Assembly (NCBI RefSeq): GCF_003316845.1
Contig: NZ_QMIK01000002.1
Location: 1-64,000, forward strand
Length of the DNA: 64,000 nucleotides
DNA from: Cognataquiflexum aquatile
GTDB lineage: Bacteria; Bacteroidota; Bacteroidia; Cytophagales; Cyclobacteriaceae
Direction of reading: 5' to 3'
A program made the position numbers and the translations under genes. Under the pieces are notes generated by a model. It was not told where the DNA came from. It was given only the letters and a program-made list of their open reading frames with translations, and ran no database searches. The number at the start of each line of letters is the position of its first letter. Position 1 is the first letter of the stretch. Positions 8,159 through 16,667 of this stretch are shown here, piece after piece.

Positions 8159-9151
8159 TTAATAATCTGTAATCGGAGCTCTGTCATAATAGGCCATGAT
8201 CTCTGCCTGACTTGGTGGATTGAGCGGTCTAACAACCCTCAAACCAAGGAACGGAGCTTCAGGAAACCACCATTGGCTTTTGGGAATCTGTGGATCTATC
8301 CTCTTCCATTCTGCCTTTGATGCTGTTCTTTTGGCGGTGCGAAGGTCTGTAGCAGGGCTGTTATAATGTCCTCCCCGAATCGCTCCCGGATATAGTTTTT
8401 TGATTTCAATGGTAGGATCTTTCACTTGCTTATCCTTCCTGCTCTGGTAGGTATCCGCTGCATATTGATCTGAGGTCCATTCCATTACATTGCCAAGTAC
8501 ATCGTACAATCCCCAAGGATTTGGCTTTTTCTGCCCAATATTGTGGGTTATGTTTCCACTGTTGGCAGAGTACCATGCGTATTGATCCAAGAGTTTTTCA
8601 TCCTCTCCAAAAAAGTATTTGCTTTTTGAACCTGCCCTTGCGGCATATTCCCATTCTGCCTCAGTAGGCAATCTGTAAAAAACCCCTGTCTTAAGATACA
8701 GCCACTTACAGAACTGAATCGCACCATAATTGGTCATTCCGATGGCCGGCTTCCCTTCTTTGCCCATCCCGGCTGTCATGTCCAAGTATGGAATACTTGG
8801 TCTGCTTAGCCCGTCTACCTGTGCGGGAAGTGCTTTTTCTGCAATGGCGGTCTCATAATTTTTATCCAAAAAGAGTTCAAAAATATCCCAGGTAATCTCA
8901 TGAGTTCCCATCCAAAAGGGAGAAATCTCTACCTCATGGACCGGACTTTCATCAGGCAATGTTCCTTCGCTTCCCATCATGAATTTGCCTCCTTGGATCG
9001 GGACCATTCCGAAACTTTGACCCGAATCAGGAATCTTTTGGGAATAGGGAGTAAAAGCTTCTTGCTCGAAAAACTTCCATGAAGCAATTGTCACCAATAC
9101 GGCGGAAACCAACATTACCAGGAAGCCACTTCTTTTCAATATATGATTCAT
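8159..9151 (-). CDS. SUMF1/formylglycine-generating-enzyme family protein
   Basis: The 330-aa product has one N-terminal hydrophobic segment (about residues 9-25) and then an FGE-sulfatase domain with typical motifs: PIQGGKFMMGSE, MGTHEITWDIF, RLPTEAEWEYAARAG, GLYDVLGNVMEWTSD and GLRVVRP. True formylglycine-generating enzymes activate sulfatases with two cysteines or copper; here the usual active-site Cys pair is not seen near the C-terminus. It is therefore probably a non-catalytic or differently acting member. No sulfatase gene is in the window. It leads the three-gene set with the oxidoreductase and isomerase. Confidence 0.85.
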   Translation of the reverse strand: MNHILKRSGFLVMLVSAVLVTIASWKFFEQEAFTPYSQKIPDSGQSFGMVPIQGGKFMMGSEGTLPDESPVHEVEISPFWMGTHEITWDIFELFLDKNYETAIAEKALPAQVDGLSRPSIPYLDMTAGMGKEGKPAIGMTNYGAIQFCKWLYLKTGVFYRLPTEAEWEYAARAGSKSKYFFGEDEKLLDQYAWYSANSGNITHNIGQKKPNPWGLYDVLGNVMEWTSDQYAADTYQSRKDKQVKDPTIEIKKLYPGAIRGGHYNSPATDLRTAKRTASKAEWKRIDPQIPKSQWWFPEAPFLGLRVVRPLNPPSQAEIMAYYDRAPITDY

Positions 9152-9227
9152 ATCATCGGTTAATTTGAGGTTCTTAAGCTAATTATGGGATTCAAAAGAA
9201 ATTGATGGATTGGTTTTTTGTCTATGG

Positions 9228-11294
9228 TCATTTGCTTTCTCCTGTCGGTAATTCGACTTCTTCTCCCCAAACATATTTGGCAAACCATTGCCAGTTGTGC
9301 CAAGTGGCTGCCAATCTTTCCTTGGGCTTGGTGATGCCGTGTCCAAAACCTTTGTACACCACCAATTCTGCAGGCACATTTTGATCCCTTAATCCCTGAA
9401 GTAATTCATAGGCATTTGGAATCGGAACCCTTTGGTCAAATTCCCCGTGTTGGATCAATGTAGGGGTTTTTGCGTTTTTGATGTTGGTCATGGGGGAAGT
9501 TTTGCGGTAAATTTCCTCATTGTCCCAAGGATTGGCTTTGAGATATTGGATAGTAAATGGATGGATATCCGTGTTGACATAGTAAGTCATCCAATTGGAA
9601 ATCCCGGCACCGACACTCACCGCTTTGAACCTGTCAGTATTGGTAGTCAAAAATGCCGAAATATATCCTCCCTGACTCCATCCCATGACACCCATCCTTG
9701 TCGTATCGATCAGATTGCTTGCGCTGAGATTATCAACGCCGCTCAGGACATCCCAAGCATCTCCTACTCCTAGATTTTCAACATTGAGAGATCTAAATGC
9801 CTCTCCGTATCCTGCCGACCCACGGTAATTGGGTTGGAGGACAAGGCAGCCTTTGTTCAGCCATTGCACAATCGGATAGACATACCCAGGAACAGGGGAT
9901 GGTGTATCTATCCCCGTTGGACCGCCATGAATTACCACCATCAAAGGATATTTTTTGGTAGGATCGTAGTCCAAAGGCTTGTGCAAGACACCTTCTATCA
10001 GGGCTCCGTCTTTACTTCTCCAGACCACCACTTCGCTTTGGGATACCTTCCAATTTTCAATCTGCTTTGTCAGGTTGGTGACTTTTTTTGCAGCAGGTTT
10101 TTGGACGTTGCTTACCCAGATTTCATTGAGTTGGTTTCCGTTGCGGGCATTGACAGCCAGTTTTTCCCCAGTTTGGGAAAAAGAAACCCCCGTCACCATT
10201 TCCGGAAATCCTTTCAAGATCGTGAAGGTACCGTCTTTGGGTTCAATCCTATAGAGATGTCTCTGGGTCTTTTGCCAAAAAAGTCCATAAATCCCTTTGG
10301 GATTCCAAGTCAATCCTGATGGATTTTCATCAAGATTTGATGCAATCTGCCTGCTATTTTTGGATCCCACATCAATGACAAAAATTTTCGAATTGGTATA
10401 AAAATTTGAAACAGTATCATCCACATAGCTTGTGTACAGCAATTGTTTGGAATCGGGTGACCAGTCCTGAAAGCTATCAGCACTTGGATTTTGGACCAAA
10501 ATCTGACTTTGTCCGCTTTCCAGGTCCAAAATTGAAATATCAGATTTAGCAAATGAATTGATCAGGGGATTGGGCTGATGATTGAATGCAATTTTTTTTC
10601 CGTCAGGAGAGACTTTGAAACCGTTTACATTAAAATCCCCTTCGGTCAGTCTTTTTGGCTTGGCTTTGGAAATGCATCCATTTGCAGTTTTGAGGGAATC
10701 GGCCGTTTCATAACAAGGCAATTCAGATGGATTGGGCTGATCGGGATCAAATGGGATTTCCCATATATGGGTCAAAGAATAATCTATATCATCCAAGAAA
10801 AAAGCACCATATCTGCTTTCGATTTTCTTTTTGGAAGGATCATCTTTTTCCCTTTTGGTAAAAATTATCCTCTTTCCCCCCGGATGCCATTGAAATGCAC
10901 TTACCCCATCGTCTTCTTCGGTTAGTGGTATTGATTCCCCACCATTCAGGCGCATAGCATAGACTTGGGTCTTATTGCCCTTATCCGCCAAAAAAGCCAG
11001 CCACTTGCCATCGGGTGAAAATGTCGGTGCAAAACTGCTGTTGCCCGGATTGTTGGTAATCTGAAAAGGTTCGCTTCCATTTTTGACGATCCATATCTCT
11101 GTGTCAAACCTATTGTCCTTCCAGTCAGAAGTCTGTTGGGTAAAGGCCACCAATTCCCCACTCGGTGACATCACCACCGCACCTACGCTCCTGAGAGAGA
11201 TTACTTCTTCAAAAGTCGGGTTCTTTTTCTCGTTTTGGGCCGAAACCTGAACAGTGAAAGCAAGAACAAAAGCTGCCAAAAGGAAATATTTCAT
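9228..11294 (-). CDS. S9 family prolyl oligopeptidase-like serine peptidase
   Basis: The 688-aa product has a signal peptide (about residues 1-19, ending in VSAQ). A WD40-like/TolB propeller follows (repeats such as SPDGKWLAF, SPDGKKIAF and SPDSKQLLY over residues 40-400), then an alpha/beta hydrolase domain. The catalytic triad is visible: Ser540 in GWSQGGY, Asp620 in FDQR and His652 in GFGHG. Family members clip short peptides or acylated amino acids in the periplasm. The gene is a single unit, with 77 bp to the next gene downstream. A longer N-terminus is not needed. Confidence 0.93.
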   Translation of the reverse strand: MKYFLLAAFVLAFTVQVSAQNEKKNPTFEEVISLRSVGAVVMSPSGELVAFTQQTSDWKDNRFDTEIWIVKNGSEPFQITNNPGNSSFAPTFSPDGKWLAFLADKGNKTQVYAMRLNGGESIPLTEEDDGVSAFQWHPGGKRIIFTKREKDDPSKKKIESRYGAFFLDDIDYSLTHIWEIPFDPDQPNPSELPCYETADSLKTANGCISKAKPKRLTEGDFNVNGFKVSPDGKKIAFNHQPNPLINSFAKSDISILDLESGQSQILVQNPSADSFQDWSPDSKQLLYTSYVDDTVSNFYTNSKIFVIDVGSKNSRQIASNLDENPSGLTWNPKGIYGLFWQKTQRHLYRIEPKDGTFTILKGFPEMVTGVSFSQTGEKLAVNARNGNQLNEIWVSNVQKPAAKKVTNLTKQIENWKVSQSEVVVWRSKDGALIEGVLHKPLDYDPTKKYPLMVVIHGGPTGIDTPSPVPGYVYPIVQWLNKGCLVLQPNYRGSAGYGEAFRSLNVENLGVGDAWDVLSGVDNLSASNLIDTTRMGVMGWSQGGYISAFLTTNTDRFKAVSVGAGISNWMTYYVNTDIHPFTIQYLKANPWDNEEIYRKTSPMTNIKNAKTPTLIQHGEFDQRVPIPNAYELLQGLRDQNVPAELVVYKGFGHGITKPKERLAATWHNWQWFAKYVWGEEVELPTGESK

Positions 11295-11512
11295 ATAATT
11301 CGTGTGGTTAAGGATCTAAAAAGATTGAAAGAATTTCAATTTAACATTTGGAACCAGAATTTCATACCAAATTTTGATTGCCGATTTTTTAACATCCCAA
11401 TAAATCTAGATTGATATTTTTCCATATCATTAACAATAATGGTATTTTATTAAATATAATGTATATTTTTAGCTATTTTATTGAATTAATTTTAATGTAA
11501 TGGATGTTTTGC

Positions 11513-11520
11513 TAACTTTG
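11513..11520 (+). promoter_or_regulatory. Bacteroidetes -7 promoter box for the tRNA-like genes
   Basis: TAACTTTG fits the TAnnTTTG box perfectly and lies 35 bp before the first tRNA-like gene. No clear TTTG element is seen at the usual 19-21 bp spacing upstream; the nearest TTG (11481) is 29 bp away. The flanking sequence is very AT-rich. Confidence 0.5.
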
Positions 11521-11555
11521 ATTCATCAAGAAAGACAAATGGTCTTCTCACACAT

Positions 11556-11678
11556 TGTAGGGTGTTGAAACTGGCAGACAAGCCCTCCGGTCTCGGGGGT
11601 AGGGATCTCAGAATAAAGCAGACATGGAGCTCGTGTTTTGCCTAACTGCCCTGTGGAGGTTCGAATCCTTCTCCTACA
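11556..11678 (+). ncRNA. tRNA-like RNA, copy 1 (123 nt, long variable arm)
   Basis: The ends pair as a 7-bp acceptor stem (TGTAGGG with TCCTACA, one G-T pair). A leucine-tRNA-like D arm (TTG...CTGGCAGA...CAA) and a canonical T arm (GGAGG, loop TTCGAAT, CCTTC) are present. A 5-bp stem CCCTC/GGGGG stands where the anticodon arm should be. Its 7-nt loop CGGTCTC has GTC at positions 34-36 but G instead of U at 33 and U at 37. A very long variable region (about 50 nt) folds into a hairpin (GCAGACATG with CGTGTTTTGC) closed by AGGG/CCCT. No CCA is encoded. It may be an unusual tRNA or a tRNA-mimicking RNA. Confidence 0.6.
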
Positions 11679-11738
11679 GCAAGAATAACAAAATCAAAAG
11701 GAGTGCAAAAGGCACTCTAAAAATTGAAAAATTTATAT

Positions 11739-11861
11739 TGTAGGATGTTGAAACTGGCAGACAAGCCCTCCTTTCTCGGGGGTAGGGATACCGGCATAAA
11801 GCAAACATGGAGCTCGTGTTTTGCCTAACCGCCCTGTGGAGGTTCGAATCCTTCTCCTACA
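11739..11861 (+). ncRNA. tRNA-like RNA, copy 2 (123 nt, long variable arm)
   Basis: It has the same length and fold as copy 1, 60 bp downstream. The acceptor stem TGTAGGA/TCCTACA is fully paired. The anticodon-position loop is CTTTCTC, so U33 is present and positions 34-36 read TTC. Differences from copy 1 cluster in that loop and in a second patch (CTCAGAA against ACCGGCA), while stems are kept. In the variable-arm hairpin, G-U in copy 1 becomes A-U in copy 2. This pattern suggests a selected RNA structure rather than a decayed tRNA. A 6-bp hairpin (GAGTGC/GCACTC) lies between the copies. Confidence 0.6.
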
Positions 11862-11893
11862 GCTGGTTATTTTGGGTTTATTGTTAATTGACT

Positions 11894-11930
11894 AAAGCTG
11901 TGAGCATGTATTCACAGCTTTTTTATTTTT
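11894..11930 (+). terminator. Rho-independent terminator of the tRNA-like transcript
   Basis: A 10-bp stem (AAAGCTGTGA with TCACAGCTTT, 8-nt loop) is followed by a T-rich tract. It lies 32 bp after the second tRNA-like gene, which supports a short dedicated transcript carrying both RNAs. Confidence 0.85.
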
Positions 11931-11946
11931 ATAGCAATCGGAATTA

Positions 11947-12510
11947 TTTACCACAGAGTGCACCGAGACCGCGGAGCTGGAGGGAGCAAAGAATAGAGCC
12001 CGGCATTCATAAATCGTAATTCCCAATTTAAATTGTACTTACTACATTTCACCTCCCACCTTTTTTCTCTGTGAACTCTGAGGCTTTATTGGTGATTATT
12101 TTTTTTTATCGCAAGGAGCGCAAGGGTTTCGCAATGGTCGCAAACGGAGAAGTGTAAATTGACCACAGAGATCACTGAGAACCCAGAGAAAATCGCAGCA
12201 GATTTTTGCTTTTTCCAAAGCATTATTCATTTAAATTCCTTCTGCGCCAATATTTGTTTCTCCACAAACATTCCTCATTCTTAATTTCTCCCTTTTCCTC
12301 TAAGCCCTCTGAGTCCTTTGTGGTAAAAATTTTTTTTTCACCGTAAAGGAAAAGAAGGTTTCGCAATGGGCGCAAAGGGAGAATCGGCGAGAATAATAAT
12401 TTACAGCAGAGCTCAGGGAGGAAGCAGAGTTTCTTTTCTCTTTTTTTCTCCGTGTCCTCTGTGGGCTCTGTGGTGATTTTATTTTACTCTGTGGTGATTT
12501 TATTTTACTC
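11947..12510. repeat. Block of degenerate word repeats (CACAGAG / TTTCGCAATGG / CTCTGTGGTGA)
   Basis: This gene-free stretch of about 560 bp contains several imperfect copies of a few phrases on both strands: ACCACAGAG..CACTGAGA, TTTCGCAATGGTCGCAAACGG, TTTCGCAATGGGCGCAAAGG, CTCTGTGAACTCTGAGG and CTCCGTGTCCTCTGTGG. Similar phrases occur at 5795-5897. Long A/T runs separate them. No protein is encoded. Repeats of this style are known from many Bacteroidetes genomes but have no agreed function. Confidence 0.6.
12466..12507. repeat. Two exact tandem copies of a 21-bp unit
   Basis: A 21-bp unit starting CTCTGTGGTGATTTTA is repeated twice head to tail with no mismatch. It forms the right end of the degenerate repeat block. 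The exact copies suggest recent slippage. Confidence 0.85.
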
Positions 12511-12524
12511 CAAATATTGAGAAA

Positions 12525-13748
12525 TCAAAGATCAGTAGGCGTGACCTTCGAGGCTATGAACGCAGGACGGAAAGAGGCAAAAAAAGTAATCGCAAAGACC
12601 GAAATACTCGTCCAGAAAAAATCCGACCAAATCATTTTGACAGGATAAGCATCCACAATTGAAGATGAAATCCCCAAAGTGACCAATCCAAACCGGTCCT
12701 GAATCCAACAAACAAGAAAACCCAAAACCAGGCCGATTACTGCCCCACTCAATCCGATGATGGCTCCCTGCTTCAGATAGATTTTTCGGATGAGACTTTC
12801 TTTGGCACCCATCGCAAACAAAATGGCATTGTCTTTCTTCTTTTCAATGGCGAGCATAGACAGGGAAAAAAAGATGTTAAACGAGGCGACAGCCAAGATG
12901 AAACTCAAGGTCAAAAAAACAAAAAGCTTTTCGATCTTGATCGTCCGGAGGATTTGGGCGTGCTGTTCATCGGTATCCTTGACGGTATAGTCTTCCCCCA
13001 AAAAGGAAATCAATCTGGATTTGACGTTTTGGATATTTTCTCCTTCTTTAACTTTTACTTCTAGGGCAGTTCTCTTTTGGCCGTAATTGAGCAGGTTACT
13101 CACAAATCCTATCGGCGCAAGGATGAAATTGTCGTCAAATTCCTTTTCAATACTGAAAAAAGCGCCGGGTTTCAAAATCCCTTTATTGTACAGCTGACTT
13201 GGATCAATGGAACCGGCACTTCTTGGGGCCTTGGGATAAAAAACCTGAAGCAGATCCAGGTCATTTTCCAGGTCTACAGACAGAAAGTACCCGACACCTC
13301 TGCCCATGATGGCTTTAGGCTGATTTGGGGTCCCCAAACTGAGATTTCCCCAGGTAAAACCTTTTTCAAACCTCCCCTGTTCCATGTAATTGTCAGAGAC
13401 ACCTTTTAATCGCGCCAAATGCTGGTAATCCCGGTATTTGAACAAGGCATTGTCCTCGATCACTTCTGTCAAAACTTCCACCCCTTCAATCTTAGAGATG
13501 GATTCGATCCAATCTTTTTCGGCCAAAAATGACTTACCAAACTTGGATTCAATCTTCAGCTCCGCATCAAATGAAGCATACAATCCCCTGACAAGCTCTT
13601 CCAAGCCATTGAAAACCGACAATACGATTACCAAAGCCATGGTTCCTACTGCTACCCCAATCATTGAAATGCGGGAAAGCACAGTGATAAAGTTCCGTTT
13701 CTTTTTGCTACGGAAATAACGATAGGCTATAAAAAAGGAGAGGTTCAA
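12525..13748 (-). CDS. ABC transporter permease of the FtsX/LolC-E family
   Basis: The 407-aa product has one N-terminal membrane helix (about residues 22-48), a periplasmic MacB-like core domain of about 220 residues, and three C-terminal helices, ending in a TPTDL-type tail. This is the layout of LolC/LolE, which release lipoproteins from the inner membrane with the ATPase LolD. No ATPase gene is adjacent, as is usual in Bacteroidetes. It lies 17 bp downstream of rbfA on the same strand, and the two are probably co-transcribed. Confidence 0.85.
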   Translation of the reverse strand: MNLSFFIAYRYFRSKKKRNFITVLSRISMIGVAVGTMALVIVLSVFNGLEELVRGLYASFDAELKIESKFGKSFLAEKDWIESISKIEGVEVLTEVIEDNALFKYRDYQHLARLKGVSDNYMEQGRFEKGFTWGNLSLGTPNQPKAIMGRGVGYFLSVDLENDLDLLQVFYPKAPRSAGSIDPSQLYNKGILKPGAFFSIEKEFDDNFILAPIGFVSNLLNYGQKRTALEVKVKEGENIQNVKSRLISFLGEDYTVKDTDEQHAQILRTIKIEKLFVFLTLSFILAVASFNIFFSLSMLAIEKKKDNAILFAMGAKESLIRKIYLKQGAIIGLSGAVIGLVLGFLVCWIQDRFGLVTLGISSSIVDAYPVKMIWSDFFWTSISVFAITFFASFRPAFIASKVTPTDL

Positions 13749-13765
13749 GGATCCTGAAAAGTTAA

Positions 13766-14140
13766 TTATTCTTCTTCATCCTCGTCCGAAGCTTCGGGAA
13801 TATCCAATGCTCCGATCACCTTGTCCATGTGCTGGGCATATGTCGCCGAATCATCGATAAAGAAAGCAAGTTCGGGTACAATTCTCACGGATTTTCCGAT
13901 TCTGTTTCCCAAATGCTTTCTGATCTCACTTTTTTTATCATTCAATATTGCAAAGACAGCGCGGTCTTTGTCTACCAAAAAACTGAGATAAATTCTTGCC
14001 ACACTCAGGTCCGGGCTGATAATCACCCTCGAAACTGTGATGAAGGCAGATCCGATAATATGCTTTGCTTCTTTTTGAAAAATTCCACCCAATTCCTTTT
14101 GGATAAGTTTATTGAATTTCTGTTGTCTTTTACTTTCCAT
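13766..14140 (-). CDS. rbfA: Ribosome-binding factor A
   Basis: The 124-aa product fits RbfA, a small KH-fold protein that binds the 30S subunit and helps mature the 5' end of 16S rRNA. The N-terminus (SKRQQKFNKLIQKELGGIF), the central ITVSRVIISPDLSVARIYLS strand-helix-strand and the C-terminal VRIVPELAFFIDDS segment are all typical. An acidic tail (EASDEDEEE) ends the protein. A TAAATTTG box on the minus strand (14158-14165) could be its -7 promoter element, giving a very short leader. The permease gene follows after 17 bp. Confidence 0.93.
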   Translation of the reverse strand: MESKRQQKFNKLIQKELGGIFQKEAKHIIGSAFITVSRVIISPDLSVARIYLSFLVDKDRAVFAILNDKKSEIRKHLGNRIGKSVRIVPELAFFIDDSATYAQHMDKVIGALDIPEASDEDEEE

Positions 14141-14233
14141 ATCTCTAATTATTGTGACAAATTTAGTGAATTTAAATGCGGAACACTTAATTTCGACCCT
14201 GCAGTTTGTCCAATCCTTAGAAATAGCCTCAGT

Positions 14234-15640
14234 TTGTTAAGTTTTTTTAGAATCAACGATCCGTTCAGATTAATCGCCATTTTGGTGATTATGCTGCTGA
14301 TGAGCACCGTTTATATCTGGTTTGTGGATATCCCGCTTCTTCAACCCGAAATGATTTGGATGCTTTTGGGTGAGCGGATGGCGGACGGTAAGCACATGTA
14401 TATAGACATCATTGATGACTCCGGTCCGCTGTCTGCAGGCGTATTCTGGGTTGCCCACATGATTTTTGGCAAATCCGCGCTTGCTTATAAGGCCCTGGCG
14501 GCTTTTATCGTGCTTTTTCAAGTTGTGTATGTCAATTACCTATTTATCAGATACAAGTCATTTGAGGACAATACCTACATTCCGGCTTTTGTGATGGCAT
14601 TGTTGTTTTATGTTTCTTTTGACCTGGTGACACTTTCTCCTGCCCTGATGGGAAGTACTTTCATTGTTTTGGCATTGGGACAGTTGTTTTCCCAAACGGT
14701 CCTGCAAAAGGAAGGCTCCGATGCAGTTTTGTTGGTGGGGATTTTTGGCGGGATTGCTGCCTGTTTTCATTTTCCTCTGGCGACATTTCTTCCGTTCTTG
14801 TTGGTCTCGGGGATTGTGGTCAGCGGTTTTTCTTTCCAACAGATCATTGTCTCCCTGATAGCCTATGCCATGCCATTGGTCTTTTGTGCTTTATACTATT
14901 TTTGGATAGATGGATTTGAAGCTTTTTTCTATGAGTTTATTATCGCACCGAGATTGATCGAAAGTTATGCGCATGTCAGGTACAGGGATTTGGCTTTGCT
15001 TTTTGCCTTGCCATTGTTTTTATCTGTGATGGGCTTCTTTGTTGGATTTATTTTCAAGTCTCAGACTGTCAACCAACAGAAACAGCTTCAGCTGAATCTC
15101 ATTTTTTCCATTTTTGCGGTCTCCTCCCTGTTATTGACAAACAGGCGGACACCCTACCAATTTATCGTCATCCTGCCTGCCCTGACCTATTTTATTTCAT
15201 TGCTTTTGGTAGTGTACAAAAAAGGGATTGCCATCCAAATCCTGACAGCGGTTTTTGTAATTGGAATACCGGCGACCGGGATTACCTGGACTTTGCTGCA
15301 GATCAATTCAGGAAAAATCGAATCTTATGCAGTATCCTTTGAAGAAAAACATGAAGTGACCAAAGGCAAACAAGTCCTGGTGCTTGGAGAAGATATGGGA
15401 TATTATCAGAATGCCACCCTTGCTACACCCTATCTCCATTTCAGGCTTTCCAAAAATGTCCTCCTAGACCAGGAAGATCTTGGGAACACTGTGAAGGTTT
15501 ACGAAAATTTTTTGAAAGAAAGACCGGAAATTATCATAGATGAAGAAGGGGTTTTTGCCCGGCTTTTAGAAAGAATTCCCGTTTTATCGCAGCAATATGA
15601 AAAGCATGGTACAAGTTTTTTTCTCAAAAAAATCAACTAG
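14234..15640 (+). CDS. DUF6427-like polytopic membrane protein
   Basis: The frame is open from 13829, but the part overlapping rbfA is antisense and unlikely to be translated. A TTG at 14234 gives a 468-aa protein starting with LSFFRINDPFR, as in DUF6427 proteins. An ATG at 14288 is the alternative. About ten membrane helices follow, with a conserved region (LQPEMIWMLLGERMADGKHM, IDDSGPLSAGVFW) like that of glycosyltransferase-type membrane proteins. The last 100 residues are soluble. The function of this Bacteroidetes family is unknown; a link to envelope glycan synthesis is only a guess. Confidence 0.75.
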   Translation: MLSFFRINDPFRLIAILVIMLLMSTVYIWFVDIPLLQPEMIWMLLGERMADGKHMYIDIIDDSGPLSAGVFWVAHMIFGKSALAYKALAAFIVLFQVVYVNYLFIRYKSFEDNTYIPAFVMALLFYVSFDLVTLSPALMGSTFIVLALGQLFSQTVLQKEGSDAVLLVGIFGGIAACFHFPLATFLPFLLVSGIVVSGFSFQQIIVSLIAYAMPLVFCALYYFWIDGFEAFFYEFIIAPRLIESYAHVRYRDLALLFALPLFLSVMGFFVGFIFKSQTVNQQKQLQLNLIFSIFAVSSLLLTNRRTPYQFIVILPALTYFISLLLVVYKKGIAIQILTAVFVIGIPATGITWTLLQINSGKIESYAVSFEEKHEVTKGKQVLVLGEDMGYYQNATLATPYLHFRLSKNVLLDQEDLGNTVKVYENFLKERPEIIIDEEGVFARLLERIPVLSQQYEKHGTSFFLKKIN

Positions 15641-15693
15641 CAGTTTATCTTGATAATTAAATAATTTTTATTTTTTTAATTCAATAATTTTGA

Positions 15694-15722
15694 AAAATCC
15701 AGTTGTAGAAAATGGATTTTTA
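15694..15722 (+). terminator. Rho-independent terminator
   Basis: An 8-bp stem (AAAATCCA with TGGATTTT, 11-nt loop) ends in a T-rich stretch 54 bp after the DUF6427-like gene. It isolates that gene from the LuxR-type regulator. Confidence 0.6.
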
Positions 15723-15790
15723 TTGTTAAATTTATAATCCTCTCAAAAATAAGGCTTTATCAAAAAGTTATTTCAATTGGATTAATGACC

Positions 15791-15813
15791 AAGGCTTAAC
15801 CCAAACAAGCCTT
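15791..15813. promoter_or_regulatory. Inverted repeat upstream of the LuxR-type regulator
   Basis: AAGGCTT and AAGCCTT face each other across a 9-bp spacer, 58 bp before the regulator's start codon. It could be an operator, possibly autoregulatory, or an RNA hairpin in the leader. No -7 box is obvious nearby. Confidence 0.3.
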
Positions 15814-15870
15814 ACCAAAGCCAAAAAAACAGAGGCCATTATCTTGGATCATTTTTAAACCCTCTACGCC

Positions 15871-16530
15871 ATGCAAAATCATTTTATTATAGGAGAAAAT
15901 ACCCTATTGTCAAAAGGATTAAATTTAGTGTTGGAAAATCTGGGGCAGACAGAAGTGGGGAATTTAAGTTTTGAGGATATCAGCAACCAAATACTCAAAC
16001 TCAGCGAGAAGACGGAATTCCTTTGGATAGTGGTTTCAAATGAAAAAAATTCTCCTCTAAAAATTTGTAAGCAGATCAAAATAGAGCTTCCCAAGTCCAA
16101 AATCTTTGTGTTCTGCGAAAGCAAGGACCCTATCTTGGTCAAGGATTTTCTAAAAGCAGGAATTTCTGGCTATTTTTTACCGGACTGTAGCGTTAAGAAT
16201 ATCAAAGAAGCCATTGGTCAAAGTGAAAAAGGCAAAATCTACATAGATCCCAAGCTGAGGTTGTTCCTGACGCAAAATCTCCTAGACATAGGCCAATCCA
16301 ATACTACCCTCCGTGCGCTGACAAAAAGAGAAAAAGAAATCCTCCAGCTGATCGTGGAGGAATATACCACCCAAGAAATAGCAAATAAACTTTTTATCAG
16401 TTTTTGCACGGTAGAAACCCACAGACTCCACCTGATCCAAAAAATGGGCGTACGCAATACCGCAGGGCTTGTACGGGAGGCAGTTGCACGCAATATCTAC
16501 CAGACATCCATGAATTCCATGACTTTTTAA
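15871..16530 (+). CDS. LuxR/FixJ-type response regulator with an atypical receiver
   Basis: The 219-aa product has a receiver-like N-terminal half and a LuxR-type helix-turn-helix at about residues 147-212 (LTKREKEILQLIVEEYTTQEIA, then VETHRLHLIQKMGVRN). In normal receivers an Asp ends the third strand (LVLLD); here the equivalent strand is FLWIVVSNE, and the acidic pair after strand one is GEN. Phosphorylation is thus doubtful. No histidine kinase gene is near. The gene lies 137 bp before the eCIS operon on the same strand, with its own terminator between. It probably regulates that operon, but this is inferred only from position. Confidence 0.85.
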   Translation: MQNHFIIGENTLLSKGLNLVLENLGQTEVGNLSFEDISNQILKLSEKTEFLWIVVSNEKNSPLKICKQIKIELPKSKIFVFCESKDPILVKDFLKAGISGYFLPDCSVKNIKEAIGQSEKGKIYIDPKLRLFLTQNLLDIGQSNTTLRALTKREKEILQLIVEEYTTQEIANKLFISFCTVETHRLHLIQKMGVRNTAGLVREAVARNIYQTSMNSMTF

Positions 16531-16556
16531 AATCCATATTTTCATGGATTTTTTTG
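16530..16556 (+). terminator. Rho-independent terminator after the LuxR-type gene
   Basis: AAATCCAT pairs with ATGGATTT across a 6-nt loop, followed by a run of T. It overlaps the stop codon region of the regulator gene. It suggests that the eCIS operon starts from its own promoter in 16557-16667, where I see no clear TAnnTTTG box. Confidence 0.7.
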
Positions 16557-16667
16557 CAGGATATAATGGTCAAATTTGAATATCCACACGAAGCCGGAGG
16601 TTTTTGATTTTCAAAAAATTAACCACGGAAACTGTTTCATTTCATTTTTGACATTTTATCTCGCAAC

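Noticed and set aside
11556-11861. Selenocysteine tRNA or ordinary leucine tRNA
   Set aside because: The length (123 nt), the lack of a TCA anticodon and odd anticodon loops do not fit Sec or a standard Leu tRNA; the genes are listed as tRNA-like RNAs instead.
13829-14233. N-terminal 135 codons of the long frame ending at 15640
   Set aside because: This part is antisense to rbfA, and the DUF6427-like sequence starts at FFRINDP; the upstream part is not protein-like.
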